Assembly (NCBI GenBank): GCA_029565395.1
Contig: JAKQOG010000086.1
Span: forward strand, 1 to 64,000
DNA from: Candidatus Hydrogenedentota bacterium
Lineage (GTDB): Bacteria > Hydrogenedentota > Hydrogenedentia > Hydrogenedentales > CAILVY01
Length of the DNA stretch: 64,000 nt
Direction of reading: 5' to 3'
Part shown: positions 39,036 to 49,271 of the stretch, in pieces
How positions within the stretch are numbered: the first letter of the stretch is position 1
Layout of the letters: each line of letters starts with the position of its first letter
Translations under genes and position numbers: made by a program
Notes under the pieces: model-generated
Databases searched by the model: none
The model's input: only the letters and a program-made list of their open reading frames with translations
What the model was told of the DNA's origin: nothing

Positions 39036-40031
39036 TTAACCACAAACTTCTTTGATTGCATTCACGCCTGCCTCATGCAGCCAGCCATTGGAAGCGAAGA
39101 TGCCGCTGTTGTTGGTCAACCGCCGCCCGGTGGTGAAATCCAACGGTTTGCCCCAGATGTCCGTGACGCGTCCCCCGGCCTCTTCGAGGATCACCGCGCC
39201 TGCCGCGTTGTCCCAAATTTTCTCCTGATAGCCCGGGCGATCCTGGGGCGGAAAGCGGAACATCATTTCTCCCCCCCCTGCCGCCAGCACGGCGAATTTT
39301 GCCAGACTGTCCATCAGCACCGGTTCTGCGGAAATGCCCAGGCGCTGCGCGATGGCGTTCGTGTCGTCCGCGTTCGTGTGGCTGGATTCAAACGAGCGCA
39401 GTACACGCGCTTGGGATGCATCGCGGCAATCCGACACATGCAGCGGCATAAACTCCAACGGATCCATATCCATCATGGCGTACGCTGATCCTTCCCCGCG
39501 CTGCCCCACCAAGATCGCCCCCGCACCGCAAGACACCGGTGCGCAGTGCTCGCCGAGATTGGGACATCCCAGCACGCCCAGTTTCACTTCGCCGTGTTCC
39601 AACAGCGCAAGCGCCACGGCATATTGCCCGCCGCGCAAATAGCCCTTTGTGCCATCCACGGGATCCAGTGTCCAATAGCGGTTTGTGGGTTCCGCGCCGC
39701 CGCGATCGATCCACGTTAGAACATTGTCAGAGGAAGCATCCTCGATCATCTTCCCCACAAATTGCGTAACCACATCGAGCACCTTCTGTCCGGTGTCTTC
39801 CCGCAATGCATCCGCTTTTTCCTCGCCCACCAGCACCGCCTCCGGATCATGCCCGGCAAGGGCGTGCCCCACAAACGCCTGTACCGCGTAATCCGCCACC
39901 GTCACGGGAGAAAAGTCGCTTTTCGTCAGCCCGAGCATCGCCATGCCGGTTTGAATCCGCCGGCATAGCCGCGCCGCTTGTTGTACAACATCCACTGCAA
40001 ACCGCACATCGGGGTGATCATAATCGAGCAT
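39036..40031 (-). CDS. 3'(2'),5'-bisphosphate nucleotidase (inositol-monophosphatase family)
   Basis: The 331-residue protein has the metal-binding motifs VLVGEEKA, WTLDPVDGTKGYLRGG (DPxDGT) and the C-terminal WDNAAGAVILEEAGG. The Hal2/CysQ-like insert and length fit 3'(2'),5'-bisphosphate nucleotidases that turn PAP to AMP plus phosphate after sulfate assimilation or sulfotransferase reactions. An inositol or fructose-1,6-bisphosphatase role is less likely because of the GTKGYLRGGQYA block typical of the Hal2 branch. The gene stands alone, convergent with the glycosylase. Confidence 0.88.
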   Translation of the reverse strand: MLDYDHPDVRFAVDVVQQAARLCRRIQTGMAMLGLTKSDFSPVTVADYAVQAFVGHALAGHDPEAVLVGEEKADALREDTGQKVLDVVTQFVGKMIEDASSDNVLTWIDRGGAEPTNRYWTLDPVDGTKGYLRGGQYAVALALLEHGEVKLGVLGCPNLGEHCAPVSCGAGAILVGQRGEGSAYAMMDMDPLEFMPLHVSDCRDASQARVLRSFESSHTNADDTNAIAQRLGISAEPVLMDSLAKFAVLAAGGGEMMFRFPPQDRPGYQEKIWDNAAGAVILEEAGGRVTDIWGKPLDFTTGRRLTNNSGIFASNGWLHEAGVNAIKEVCG

Positions 40032-40099
40032 GTCTTGATTCCTGTTATTGATGATTTAAGGCTTCCAAGCAAATGATATAAGAGAATAGCAAATATCCG

Positions 40100-40801
40100 T
40101 CATTTACTGAATTTTCGAAGTGTCGGTGTTTGTCGGTGTTCATCGGTGGTTTCAGGCTTCTTTTCCGCCACCACCGCAATAGCAGGCGAAATCCGCCGAA
40201 AAGCCCGCGTAGGCCAATGCATATACCAGCCGCCCGGCAATAAATACCGGAAAATTCCCTGCCACTCCTTTACATGAAAGTACGGTGCGCATTCTTCCAG
40301 CCAGAATCGCCGTGACATTTTATGCACGTGCGTGGGATCGTGGTCCAACAACCGGATAATGGGCCCCGTGGGGCCGTCGTACACCGGCACGATGAAAACG
40401 AAGTGCCCTCCTGGCGCAAGATGTCCCCATATCTCTTTGAGTGCTGCATCTAAATCGTTTACGTGCTCCAGCACGTCAAATGCGGTGATCAAATCGAATT
40501 GTTCCGCGAAGGAAATACTTGGAAGTTCGCCCATTACCGCCTGCACCTCTGGATGCGCCGCCTTGAGGTGTTCAATGGCATACGCACTGGCGTCCATGGC
40601 GAATTTCTTCCCCACGGTGTCCAACGAGCCGATGAAATGCCCAAATGCGCACCCCAGATCGAGGATGTTGGGATTCCCGATCCCTGCCAGGGCCTTTTTT
40701 GCCAGAGCGCGGTAAAACGCAAGCTTCTTTTCTGGATTTTGCCGCTGATAGTCCTTGTAGACACTCGTAAAATAGTTTGGACCAAAGTGTTCGACTTCCA
40801 T
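40100..40801 (-). CDS. Class I SAM-dependent methyltransferase
   Basis: The 233-residue protein has motif I NPNILDLGCAFGHFIG (about residues 53-68), then VMGELPSISF, the FDLITAFDVLEHV block and LAPGGHFVFIVP, all standard for small-molecule or polysaccharide methyltransferases of the Methyltransf_11 type. The start ATG 40801 lies just behind the upstream glycosyltransferase stop (40806), so they form an operon. A substrate linked to a lipid or cell-surface glycan is an inference from that partner. Confidence 0.88.
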   Translation of the reverse strand: MEVEHFGPNYFTSVYKDYQRQNPEKKLAFYRALAKKALAGIGNPNILDLGCAFGHFIGSLDTVGKKFAMDASAYAIEHLKAAHPEVQAVMGELPSISFAEQFDLITAFDVLEHVNDLDAALKEIWGHLAPGGHFVFIVPVYDGPTGPIIRLLDHDPTHVHKMSRRFWLEECAPYFHVKEWQGIFRYLLPGGWYMHWPTRAFRRISPAIAVVAEKKPETTDEHRQTPTLRKFSK

Positions 40802-40805
40802 GACG

Positions 40806-41576
40806 TCAGCCCTGGAAACGGCGTTTGACGATCAAAGCGAGCGTCCGGAATATGGTGTTGCCCACCTGCATTTTGCTCACGCCCGCCTTCTGATCATACC
40901 GGAGAATCATGGGCACTTCTCCAAAGAGCAAATGCCGTTTCCGAAGCTTCAACAGGATGTCCACCATGCACTGGAATCCTTCCTGGTCGATGAAGCGATC
41001 GTTGTATTCGCGCATGGCATCGCGCAGCACGGCGGTGCGGTAGGCGCGGTAACCGCAGGTGAAATCCTTTACCCCCTGGATCGGTAAGAATATCCGGAAC
41101 AGCAGCGATCCCGCGTAACTCAATACGCGGCGGAACATCGGTACGCCCAGCGTGCGCGAACCCGGCTGGTACCGTGAAGCGATTACCACGTCGTGGCCTT
41201 CGCTTACCATGCGCACCATCCGGAGGATCAAGCCGGGCGTGTGCGTATCATCCGCGTCCATGGTGATTATGATGTCGTCGTCCTGCGCCGCATTCATGGC
41301 GGCCTGAAGGCCGTCTCGGATTGCCGCGCCCAGCCCCGCATTCTTTTCATGGCGCACCACCGTGACCGGCATCTGCGCAGCGCGTTCCTGCACCAACTCA
41401 GCCGTGCGGTCCGTGCTGCCGTCATCCACCACGATTACTTGAAATGAAAGCCCCGCTTCGAACATCGCCTCATCGATTTTATCCAGGAGGCGTCCGATGC
41501 AGGCCTCCTCGTTAAACGCCGGCAACACAACGATGACATTCCGGCGCTTCCGAATCCGTTCGTGTGCGCTATCCAT
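40806..41576 (-). CDS. Family 2 glycosyltransferase (DPM1/polyprenol-phosphate type)
   Basis: The start at ATG 41576 has GAGG 9 nt upstream; the protein has 256 residues. It contains VLPAFNEEACIGRLLDKI, VIVVDDGSTDRTAE, a GLGAAIRDGLQAA block, TMDADDTHTPGLI (DxD) and VKDFTCGYRAYR, the pattern of dolichol- or undecaprenyl-phosphate mannosyl- or glucosyltransferases. No C-terminal membrane helices are present, so it is a soluble or peripheral enzyme. It precedes the methyltransferase gene by 4 bp. Confidence 0.88.
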   Translation of the reverse strand: MDSAHERIRKRRNVIVVLPAFNEEACIGRLLDKIDEAMFEAGLSFQVIVVDDGSTDRTAELVQERAAQMPVTVVRHEKNAGLGAAIRDGLQAAMNAAQDDDIIITMDADDTHTPGLILRMVRMVSEGHDVVIASRYQPGSRTLGVPMFRRVLSYAGSLLFRIFLPIQGVKDFTCGYRAYRTAVLRDAMREYNDRFIDQEGFQCMVDILLKLRKRHLLFGEVPMILRYDQKAGVSKMQVGNTIFRTLALIVKRRFQG

Positions 41577-41733
41577 TCGCCGATTCCTCTTCTCACGCAC
41601 TATGCCACAAGACATCCACCTGTTTCATCTAGCTTCGCTTTTCCGACAAAGAACGAGGCAATTGCGAAATAGTCCTTTTTCTCATCCGGAAAAATGAGAA
41701 GGCAACGGGTCGGCCAGAGCAGCCGACAAGCGA

Positions 41734-44388
41734 TTACTGTACGTTCCAGCCAGTTATCCGCAGTACCGGTTCCTTCCCGGCCAATTCAGCCGGCGCATAG
41801 GTCACTTTCACCGTGCGTTCTTCGCCAGGCAACATGCTGAAATAATTATCTTCCCAAAACGATGGCCCAATCTCGTGTCCGTTCTTCCCGGCGGTGACCG
41901 CCAACTGCACCAGGAACGCCAGGGCCGTTCCCGGATTTTTCAGGGTCACCGTCATGACCTGTTCCGCGCCTTTGGTTTCCACACTCGACGCGGATTCCAG
42001 TGTCACCGGCGGCAAGGTATTCAGGAGTGTGAAATCGGCGCGGGATTTCGGTTTGGCGAAAAATACGCCCTTGAGAGTATCGCCGGTGATGCCGGGAACA
42101 TCCGGTGCGGTGGACAACCAGTAAAAATTGCTCGAACGCAACGCGCCCGAACCATCGCGGAGTTCCAGTTTAAGAAAATACGTTGCGCTGATATCTTTCG
42201 GCCAATTCATCGTAAATGCCTTGGATTTTCCATCGGCATCCACGTTCACGGCAGCTTTTTGCGTATGTTTTACGCTCAGATCGAAGTTGTAGACCGTGGC
42301 GGATGCCTCCAGGCCCTCCGCAGGTTCGTACAGGCTGTTTACCACATAAATCCCCTCGTCATCATAGGCATATTGGACGTGGAGCGATTCACAGGCTTTT
42401 TTCGCACCGAAATACGCGCCCGTGGGCCGGAGATACCAATCGATGTATTGCCAGGAGGTCGATGCGGGCCATGCGGTGTCGTATTTCCACGTAGTGATGC
42501 CGGTGGCGGAGTATTTGTTGCGCCCGTACGCCTCGAACATGCCCCGCGCACTGTTGTAATTCATCGCATAGGCCTTGTTGCAGAAATCATTAAAGTCTGC
42601 AGCTTTTCCGTATCCGCCATCCATCGCCTTGAGGATTGCGTCGAAATACTCCCCGCCCTGCGTTACCGAATGGAACGACCATGATTCGCTCATCAATGCG
42701 GGCCAGAGTTGGTCCTCCGGCATCATCTCGCGCAGGCTGTCGCGCACGGCCGTGACGCCGCCGATGCCGCCGGACTGTGCGAAGCCCCACGCGCCGTCAT
42801 GCTTGCGGTGGTAATAATGCGAGGGCCCGGCATAGGTCCAGAGTTCACGCGTGCCCGTGCGTGTGCCGCCGGTGTTGTTGCGGAACATCGTGACAAAGGT
42901 TCCTGAATGTGGTTGATAACTTCGGTTCACACGGTGTTTTGCGATTAGGTCCTTGTATGATTTATCGAGATTATCCGTCGGGAAGGTTTCATCATGCCCC
43001 AGGAGATGCGTAAGGCTCGGATGCGTCCGCATGCGCAGCATCATGTCTTCCGTGCAGGCGATGGCCAGCGCTTCGTCCGGTATGCTGCGCCCGAAAATCT
43101 GCTGGGTCACCAGAATGCCGTACTCATCGCAGGCATTGTAAAACTCTTCGGATTCGCGGATGGAAAATCCCTCGGAACGGAGCATGTTCAGGTTTGCCTC
43201 GCGCGCGTACCGCACCATCGCCCGGTAGCGGCGTTCGGAAAAGCGCAGGAGCATGTCGCTGGTCATCCAGGCGCCCCCGCGAATGAGGATGTTGCGCCCG
43301 TTTATTTTGTAGCCGCGCCAGGCTTCGTCATTGATGTAGGTTTCCACGTTGCGAATGCCGAAGCGGACATTCTGTGCATCGGAAATTTGGTCCTTCACCA
43401 CGAATGAAAGTTCGGCGGTGTAAAGTTCCTGCGGCCCCACGGGATGCGGCCACCACACGCGCGGCTGGGCAAACACCAGTTGTGGAAACGCGTCCGGTGT
43501 AAATAACACTTCCTGAGTCTCGCCGGGATTTAACGGGACCTCTTTTGAAAATTCCACAGTCTCAATCCGGCCCTTCAAAAGACCCGTGATCGCTTCTGCC
43601 GAGTGATTGGTTAAAAAGGCCGAGACCGTCAGTTTCGCGCTGTCCAGTGCGGGCACATTCAGATCGGAATCCACGTACCCGTGCCGCAGCGTTACAGGAC
43701 CCTGCGCCCGGATATATACATCGTCCCAGATGCCCATGTTGCGGTCCGGCGGCTGTGGGTTATGGTCGTCCCAGCCGGTGGTGGCTTCGATTTGCTTCGT
43801 ATCGTAATCCTTGTCCGGGATCAGGCCGGGCGGAAGGATTTCCACCGCAAGCGCGTTCGCCTCGCCATACCGGAGCAGGCCGCTCACGTCAAACTCAAAC
43901 CGGCGGAACATGCCTTTAACCGTTTCGCTGTCCGCGATGCGCTGTCCGTTCAGCCAGAGGTTCGCCTGATAATTGATGCCGTCAAAATGCAGTGTGACAC
44001 ACCGGCCCTTCCAATCCGCCGCCACGGTGAACTCCGTGCGGTACCACCACGGGTTTCGGAACGGGCTCCCCTCCGGCATCACCAGCCATCCGCCATTTTT
44101 ATATCCGGGAATATTCTTAAGGTTCATGCCGTAAAACGGGTCCGGATAGACGTTATTCTCCACCAGCGCCGCCAGCACGGTCTTCGGCACGCTTGTTGAA
44201 TACCACCCGTCCGTATTAAATCCTGACGCGCCCAACACATCTCCCGCGCCGGTGATTTTCGCCGAACTTTGCAATTTCCAGCCCTCCGCCAGCGGAAGCA
44301 TTGCCGGTTGCGCCGTGGCCGGCATTATTGGCCACAAACCACAGAGGGCCAACAGTAGAATGGCCCGGAAGATATAGTGTGTATTCAA
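41734..44388 (-). CDS. Secreted GH2 glycoside hydrolase (exo-glucosaminidase/beta-mannosidase-like), TTG start
   Basis: AAGGAG at 44401-44396 is 7 nt before a TTG at 44388, which begins MNTHYIFRAILLLALCG, a normal signal peptide cleaved near ATAQ. Upstream ATGs at 44409 and 44460 have no such site. The enzyme has 884 residues. The domain order is an N-terminal sugar-binding fold (WYRTEFTVAADWKGRCVTLHF), an Ig-like domain, a TIM barrel with the likely acid/base Glu in LLGHDETFPTD and nucleophile Glu in LMSESWSF, and C-terminal beta-sandwiches. The closest family pattern is exo-beta-D-glucosaminidase or beta-mannosidase. Substrate is not certain. Confidence 0.87.
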   Translation of the reverse strand: MNTHYIFRAILLLALCGLWPIMPATAQPAMLPLAEGWKLQSSAKITGAGDVLGASGFNTDGWYSTSVPKTVLAALVENNVYPDPFYGMNLKNIPGYKNGGWLVMPEGSPFRNPWWYRTEFTVAADWKGRCVTLHFDGINYQANLWLNGQRIADSETVKGMFRRFEFDVSGLLRYGEANALAVEILPPGLIPDKDYDTKQIEATTGWDDHNPQPPDRNMGIWDDVYIRAQGPVTLRHGYVDSDLNVPALDSAKLTVSAFLTNHSAEAITGLLKGRIETVEFSKEVPLNPGETQEVLFTPDAFPQLVFAQPRVWWPHPVGPQELYTAELSFVVKDQISDAQNVRFGIRNVETYINDEAWRGYKINGRNILIRGGAWMTSDMLLRFSERRYRAMVRYAREANLNMLRSEGFSIRESEEFYNACDEYGILVTQQIFGRSIPDEALAIACTEDMMLRMRTHPSLTHLLGHDETFPTDNLDKSYKDLIAKHRVNRSYQPHSGTFVTMFRNNTGGTRTGTRELWTYAGPSHYYHRKHDGAWGFAQSGGIGGVTAVRDSLREMMPEDQLWPALMSESWSFHSVTQGGEYFDAILKAMDGGYGKAADFNDFCNKAYAMNYNSARGMFEAYGRNKYSATGITTWKYDTAWPASTSWQYIDWYLRPTGAYFGAKKACESLHVQYAYDDEGIYVVNSLYEPAEGLEASATVYNFDLSVKHTQKAAVNVDADGKSKAFTMNWPKDISATYFLKLELRDGSGALRSSNFYWLSTAPDVPGITGDTLKGVFFAKPKSRADFTLLNTLPPVTLESASSVETKGAEQVMTVTLKNPGTALAFLVQLAVTAGKNGHEIGPSFWEDNYFSMLPGEERTVKVTYAPAELAGKEPVLRITGWNVQ

Positions 44389-44635
44389 GAAGATTCTCCT
44401 TATATGCATTTCCCACAGGATATAGACTCTGCACCGCTTCCTATCGGATTCAAACCGCATAAAATCCCGCTCATAGGATAGCAGATTTATTCCGGTTCAT
44501 GGGTGCGAAAAGCAGAGACAGCCCCGCCTCGTCACACGAAGCGCGTGACGCCCTTGGCACAGGCTCTTTTTTTCGCGTTGGAACCGCACATTTGATAAAG
44601 CTATGATAAACGGGAAAAAGCGAGGGATATAAAGC

Positions 44636-46228
44636 ATGCCATGGGATGAAGCGTTGGCGGAATGGCAGGATGTTTTGGGTGATGAGCGGGTTTCGGTGGA
44701 TACCCCGGTGGTGGAGAGGTATGCACGGACCACGCAACCGCATGGGACCACGCCTCGGGGCGTTTTGTATCCGCGGTCCGTGGAGGAGGTGCAGGCGGTG
44801 GTGCGCATCGCAGCGCGGCATGAGACGCCGCTGTACCCGATTTCATGTGGTAAAAACTGGGGCTATGGCGATGCTTGCGCGCCGCGTGATGGCGCGATGA
44901 TCGTGGATTTGCGGCGCATGGACCGTATTTTGGAAATTAATCCTGAACTGGGCTATGCAGTGATTGAGCCGGGGGTGACGCAGCAGCAATTGTATGAGCG
45001 GGTGCGGGTGGAGGCGCCGGGATTCTGGATGGACAGCACCGGGGCCGGGCCGCACGCCAGTATCGTGGGGAATGTGCTGGAACGCGGGTTTGGCCATACG
45101 CCGTACGGGGACCATGTGCGAACCAGTTGCGGGATGGAGATTGTGCTGGCGGATGGGCGAGTACTTAACACGGGATTTGGACATTTTCAGGAGTCGCGGG
45201 CTGCACGGGTGTATCCATATGGCGTAGGGCCAGTGCTGGATGGCCTCTTCACGCAATCGAATCTTGGCATCGTAACGAAGCTGTGCGTGTGGCTGTATCC
45301 CGCGCCGGAGGCGTTCCGGCTGTTTTTTATCAAGGTGGACCGCGAGGAGCAGGTGTATCCGCTGATGGAGGCGTTGCGGCCGTTGCGGATGCGCGGGATT
45401 CTCAATAGCGCCGTGCATATCGGGAACGATTTGCGGGTGATCACCAGCCTGCGGCGGTATCCATGGGACGCCACGGGCGGAAAGACCCCGTTGCCGGAAT
45501 CCGTGCGGGAATCGTTGCGGCGGGAAACGGGTCTTGGCGCGTGGAACGCCTCGGGGGCATTGATGGGCACCCGCAGCCAGGTGCGGGGAGCGGTGCGGGA
45601 ATTAAAGAAGGCCGTTGGGCCCTTGGGCAAGTTGGTCTTTGTGGATGATCGTAAACTCGCCTGGGGAAAGCGCGCCGTGATGTTATTGAACAAATTTGGT
45701 CTTGGACGTGTGCTGGCCAAACAACTGGAAGCGCTCGAACCGAATTACGGACTGTTGAAAGGGATTCCCACGGATGCGCCGCTCTTGGGCGCGCAATGGC
45801 GGCTGCGTACCACGGGGCCGGTTCCGTTGGATCCGCTGGAAGCGGGATGCGGGCTGATTTGGTTCTCCCCTGTGCTGCCGATGCGCGCGGAAGATGTCAA
45901 AAGGTTGCTGGAATGCGTGACACCCCTGTTTTATGCCCGCGGATTCGATTTGCCGGTGACCTTCACCCTCCTGAACGAGCGATCCATGGTGGCGATTCTT
46001 AATTTGGCCTTCGACAAATCCGTTCCGGAGGATATCGAACAGGCCTCGGCGTGTTATCAAGAAGTGACCACTGCTTTAAAAGAAGCGGGCTATCCTCCCT
46101 ACCGTCTCACCCCCGAAGGCATGCCGCTGTGGACTGATCCCGGCGATTCCTTCTGGTACGCCGCCCAAAAAATAAAATCCGCCCTCGACCCCCAAAATAT
46201 CCTCGCTCCCGGACGGTATGTTCCGTGA
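44636..46228 (+). CDS. VAO/PCMH-type FAD-linked oxidase (4-cresol dehydrogenase-like)
   Basis: The 530-residue protein has the FAD-binding 4 domain: VLYPRSVEEVQAVVRIAARH, PLYPISCGKNWGYGDACAP (with the Gly motif of the flavin site) and IEPGVTQQQLYERV, followed by a cresol-dehydrogenase-like C-terminal domain ending KSALDPQNILAPGRY. Relatives are vanillyl-alcohol oxidase, 4-cresol dehydrogenase flavoprotein subunit and eugenol hydroxylase, which oxidise para-substituted phenols. No cytochrome partner gene is nearby, so an oxygen- or other-acceptor form is possible. GAGG lies 10 nt before the ATG. The gene is alone. Confidence 0.87.
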   Translation: MPWDEALAEWQDVLGDERVSVDTPVVERYARTTQPHGTTPRGVLYPRSVEEVQAVVRIAARHETPLYPISCGKNWGYGDACAPRDGAMIVDLRRMDRILEINPELGYAVIEPGVTQQQLYERVRVEAPGFWMDSTGAGPHASIVGNVLERGFGHTPYGDHVRTSCGMEIVLADGRVLNTGFGHFQESRAARVYPYGVGPVLDGLFTQSNLGIVTKLCVWLYPAPEAFRLFFIKVDREEQVYPLMEALRPLRMRGILNSAVHIGNDLRVITSLRRYPWDATGGKTPLPESVRESLRRETGLGAWNASGALMGTRSQVRGAVRELKKAVGPLGKLVFVDDRKLAWGKRAVMLLNKFGLGRVLAKQLEALEPNYGLLKGIPTDAPLLGAQWRLRTTGPVPLDPLEAGCGLIWFSPVLPMRAEDVKRLLECVTPLFYARGFDLPVTFTLLNERSMVAILNLAFDKSVPEDIEQASACYQEVTTALKEAGYPPYRLTPEGMPLWTDPGDSFWYAAQKIKSALDPQNILAPGRYVP

Positions 46229-46358
46229 TTTTAGGTTGTTTTCTACCACTCCTCCGGCGTGTTTTTTAAACGGGGTCAGAACAAAGGACATAGATAATAG
46301 ATTTTGGACAATGGTATGAAAAGGAAGACTTTATGCCGTGTGAGGAAACATCCGTTTT

Positions 46359-49151
46359 CTAGGGCTTTTCTCCTGGGTGTTGTGTGCGCTCGCGGGCGCG
46401 GATTTCGTGGCCGCCGAGATCGAGGTGACGCTGGTAATGGATTTTTGCGGCGGCGGGATCGCCGGAATCCCAATAGGCATCGCCCAGGAGGACGTGAAGT
46501 TCAGGATCATCCGGCAGGAATTGCAAGGCATCTTCCAGAATTGCTTTTGCCTTGCTTAACTCCTGCCAACGCAGAAATTGTTTCCCTTGCACCTCCGCGA
46601 TTTGTTTCAGGTAGTATTGCGCGGTGTAATCGTTGGGATCGAGACCGAGTGAGACCTTGAACGCGTCCATCGCTGCCGAACCTATGGAAAGCCCGCCGTA
46701 ATACGCCTGTAATCCCACAAAATCGTGGACATGCGCCTCATGACGGCGCTGAATCGCCGCGGCGGTATCCGGAGCAAGCCGCGCGGCATCCATGATTTTT
46801 AACGGATTCACCGCGCGCAGTTGCAGCGCTCCGAGGCTATCCTGCACGTTGCGTTCGAATACCAGTTTGGGTGCAACAAATTCCGCCCAGGGATGATCGT
46901 CCGTCATGCAGTGCCCACCTGACGAATACTCGTCCACTGCGGGCTTGTCCAACACAAAGCATGCGAAAATTTCCGGGAGATCGCGCAGCCCCACTTTGTC
47001 CAGTGCATCCTTGAGGAGCGGCTGGCGCAAGCGCTGTTCCGCGCGCGCATAGTCCAGGCGCAGCGGCTGATTCGACCCGATGAGGAATAAATCCGCATTC
47101 ACGAAGAACGCGGCATATTCCGGAAACACGCAGGTGAAGGTATAGGTGAGGGATTTCATCAATTCCGGACTCAGGCTGTGCAGCGGCACCCATTGCGAGA
47201 CAATCCCGCCGGGCCGCAGCCGGTTCAGGCAGAGTTTGTAATACTCCTGCGTATAAAACGTAGACACCCCCGCGAGCGCGAGCGGCATCGGCTCGAAGGT
47301 GATCACGTCATAACGTTCGTTGGTGGTGAGCAGGAAGTTTCGCCCGTCATCAATGCGCACCTTCAGGTTGGGGCGGCCGAGCACGCCCAGATTATCCGCG
47401 GTAAACAATGGCGCGGCAGCGATGACATCCGGGGAGATTTCAACGGCGTCGATGCGCTCGAAGCCGGACAACGCCAGCGTGCCGCAGGTGATTCCCGATC
47501 CGAAGCACATGAACAACACGGTGCGCGGGTCGCGGTCGAAGAGCAGCGGCAGCACTCCCTGAAGCCGGTTCATTTTCACGCCGCGTTCGATGGAGGCCGT
47601 CGCCTGCACGCGGTTGATCCACAAAATACGGTTGGAGCCGCTGGCCTCTTCTACGGGCTCCGACACGGCGACAGTGCCTTCAATGCCCTCGCAATAATGA
47701 ATCACGCGGTGATCACTGGGCACATAGCCCGCGTTCAGCGAACGGCTCACATCCGCCGGGGCCTTGCTCCATGCCCACACGATGAGCAATGCCCCACCGA
47801 TCATTGCGGCTGTTTTTCCCCAGCGCAGGGTCTCGGGACAGATCCACATCAGCCCGGCCCCGCACAGGATCAGCAGCGCCGCCATGGTGACGATGCCGTT
47901 GTGCGTACCGAGCAGTGGGATGATGACGAACCCGCCCAATGCCGCGCCGATCACGCCGCCGATGGTGTTGGCGCTGTACAGCCGCCCCACGTCGCGTCCG
48001 ACGGAGCCCCGCCCCGCCACCACCGCCTTCACTGCAAACGGAAAGGTCATTCCGCTGCAGAAGGTTGGCAGGAACAGCGCCGTGAAACATAGCGCAAACA
48101 TGATGCGCACCGTCTGGTCCCAGTGAAAGCCCGCGGCCTGCTGCAATTCCGCCAGCGTGGCGGGCATCCCCGCGATCCAGCCCAGCATCAGGATGCAACT
48201 TACGCCGTTGAGGATCATCATGCCGCCGAAAAGGGCCGTGTGCCCGCGGACACGGTCCGCGATAAGCGATGCCACCGCGCCCCCGGCGGCAATGCCACAC
48301 AGCAGCGCCGTCAGCATGGTCGTGTAGGCGTAAGTGGTGCCGAGGAACAGAATAGCGAGCAGGCGCGTCCACAACACCTCCAGGGCGAGCATGCAGAAAC
48401 CGGACACGGCGAAGGCCAGGATCACCCAGCGCGCCGTGGAAGGTCTGCGAGACTCCCCGGTGATGTCTTCCGACGGTTTAAGCGTGCTTCGTTCCACGTA
48501 TAACGACACAACGATGGCCAGCGTGCCGATGATCAGATTTGCCACCGCGCCCACAAGCGTGGTTCGCGTGTAGCCCAAGTGCGGCAAGAGTAGAAATCCG
48601 CTCAGGAAGCAGCCCGTCATAGCACCCAGGGTATTCAACGTATACAGTCCGCCGATGCGCCGCCCACGCACCTGCGGCTCCCGGCTCACAAACTTCGACA
48701 ACAACGGCAGGGTCGCGCCCATGAGCGCCACGGGCAAGAACAACACAACCAGTGCCATCAGCGCGCGCAATGCAATGCCCAAGGAGCGCGCGCCACCGGA
48801 GAGTTGCAGCAATGCCACGACGGCATTCTCGCCATACGCCACAATCCCTAAAAACACCACCGCCCACAAGCCAATGATGATTTCAAAAACACCATACAGG
48901 CGCAAGGGCCGCATGGCGCGATCCGCAAGGCGCCCGCCCCACCAACTGCCCAGTCCAAGCCCCAGGAAAAAAATGGAAAGCACCGTGCTGACGGCATAGG
49001 CGGTGGTGCCGAACAACAGGACCAGCTTGCGGGTCCACACCACCTGATACAACAGCCCGCACGCGCCGGAAATGAAAAAAAAGAGCAACAAGACGGCAAA
49101 AAGCAGATAGAACCGCCTCGTGTTGTCATTGCGCTCTTTTCTTGATTCCAT
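46359..49151 (-). CDS. Fused MFS-type membrane domain / spermidine-synthase-like / TPR protein
   Basis: The start at ATG 49151 has AAGGAAG 5 nt upstream; a further ATG at 49169 is less supported. The protein has 930 residues. The first 450 or so form up to 12 membrane helices of an MFS-like fold (LLFAVLLLFFFISGACGLLY, then VSTVLSIFFLGLGLG). A spermidine-synthase-like Rossmann domain follows (CFGSGITCGTLALSGFERID, AVEISPDV and DGRNFL). The residue in the place of the catalytic Asp is Glu (ITFEPMP), so aminopropyl transfer is doubtful. A TPR-like tail of about 150 residues ends the chain (AILEDALQFLPDDPELHVLLG). The fused family is common in bacteria and its role is unknown. Confidence 0.88.
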   Translation of the reverse strand: MESRKERNDNTRRFYLLFAVLLLFFFISGACGLLYQVVWTRKLVLLFGTTAYAVSTVLSIFFLGLGLGSWWGGRLADRAMRPLRLYGVFEIIIGLWAVVFLGIVAYGENAVVALLQLSGGARSLGIALRALMALVVLFLPVALMGATLPLLSKFVSREPQVRGRRIGGLYTLNTLGAMTGCFLSGFLLLPHLGYTRTTLVGAVANLIIGTLAIVVSLYVERSTLKPSEDITGESRRPSTARWVILAFAVSGFCMLALEVLWTRLLAILFLGTTYAYTTMLTALLCGIAAGGAVASLIADRVRGHTALFGGMMILNGVSCILMLGWIAGMPATLAELQQAAGFHWDQTVRIMFALCFTALFLPTFCSGMTFPFAVKAVVAGRGSVGRDVGRLYSANTIGGVIGAALGGFVIIPLLGTHNGIVTMAALLILCGAGLMWICPETLRWGKTAAMIGGALLIVWAWSKAPADVSRSLNAGYVPSDHRVIHYCEGIEGTVAVSEPVEEASGSNRILWINRVQATASIERGVKMNRLQGVLPLLFDRDPRTVLFMCFGSGITCGTLALSGFERIDAVEISPDVIAAAPLFTADNLGVLGRPNLKVRIDDGRNFLLTTNERYDVITFEPMPLALAGVSTFYTQEYYKLCLNRLRPGGIVSQWVPLHSLSPELMKSLTYTFTCVFPEYAAFFVNADLFLIGSNQPLRLDYARAEQRLRQPLLKDALDKVGLRDLPEIFACFVLDKPAVDEYSSGGHCMTDDHPWAEFVAPKLVFERNVQDSLGALQLRAVNPLKIMDAARLAPDTAAAIQRRHEAHVHDFVGLQAYYGGLSIGSAAMDAFKVSLGLDPNDYTAQYYLKQIAEVQGKQFLRWQELSKAKAILEDALQFLPDDPELHVLLGDAYWDSGDPAAAKIHYQRHLDLGGHEIRARERTQHPGEKP

Positions 49152-49271
49152 GAAAACTTCCTTACCCATCGTGTACCCGGCTCAGCACAGTATATGCTGA
49201 TCCCAGGCATGGTGGAAAATGTTACCCGGCATCAACGCAAGGACATACGCTCACATACACACATGATTTGT

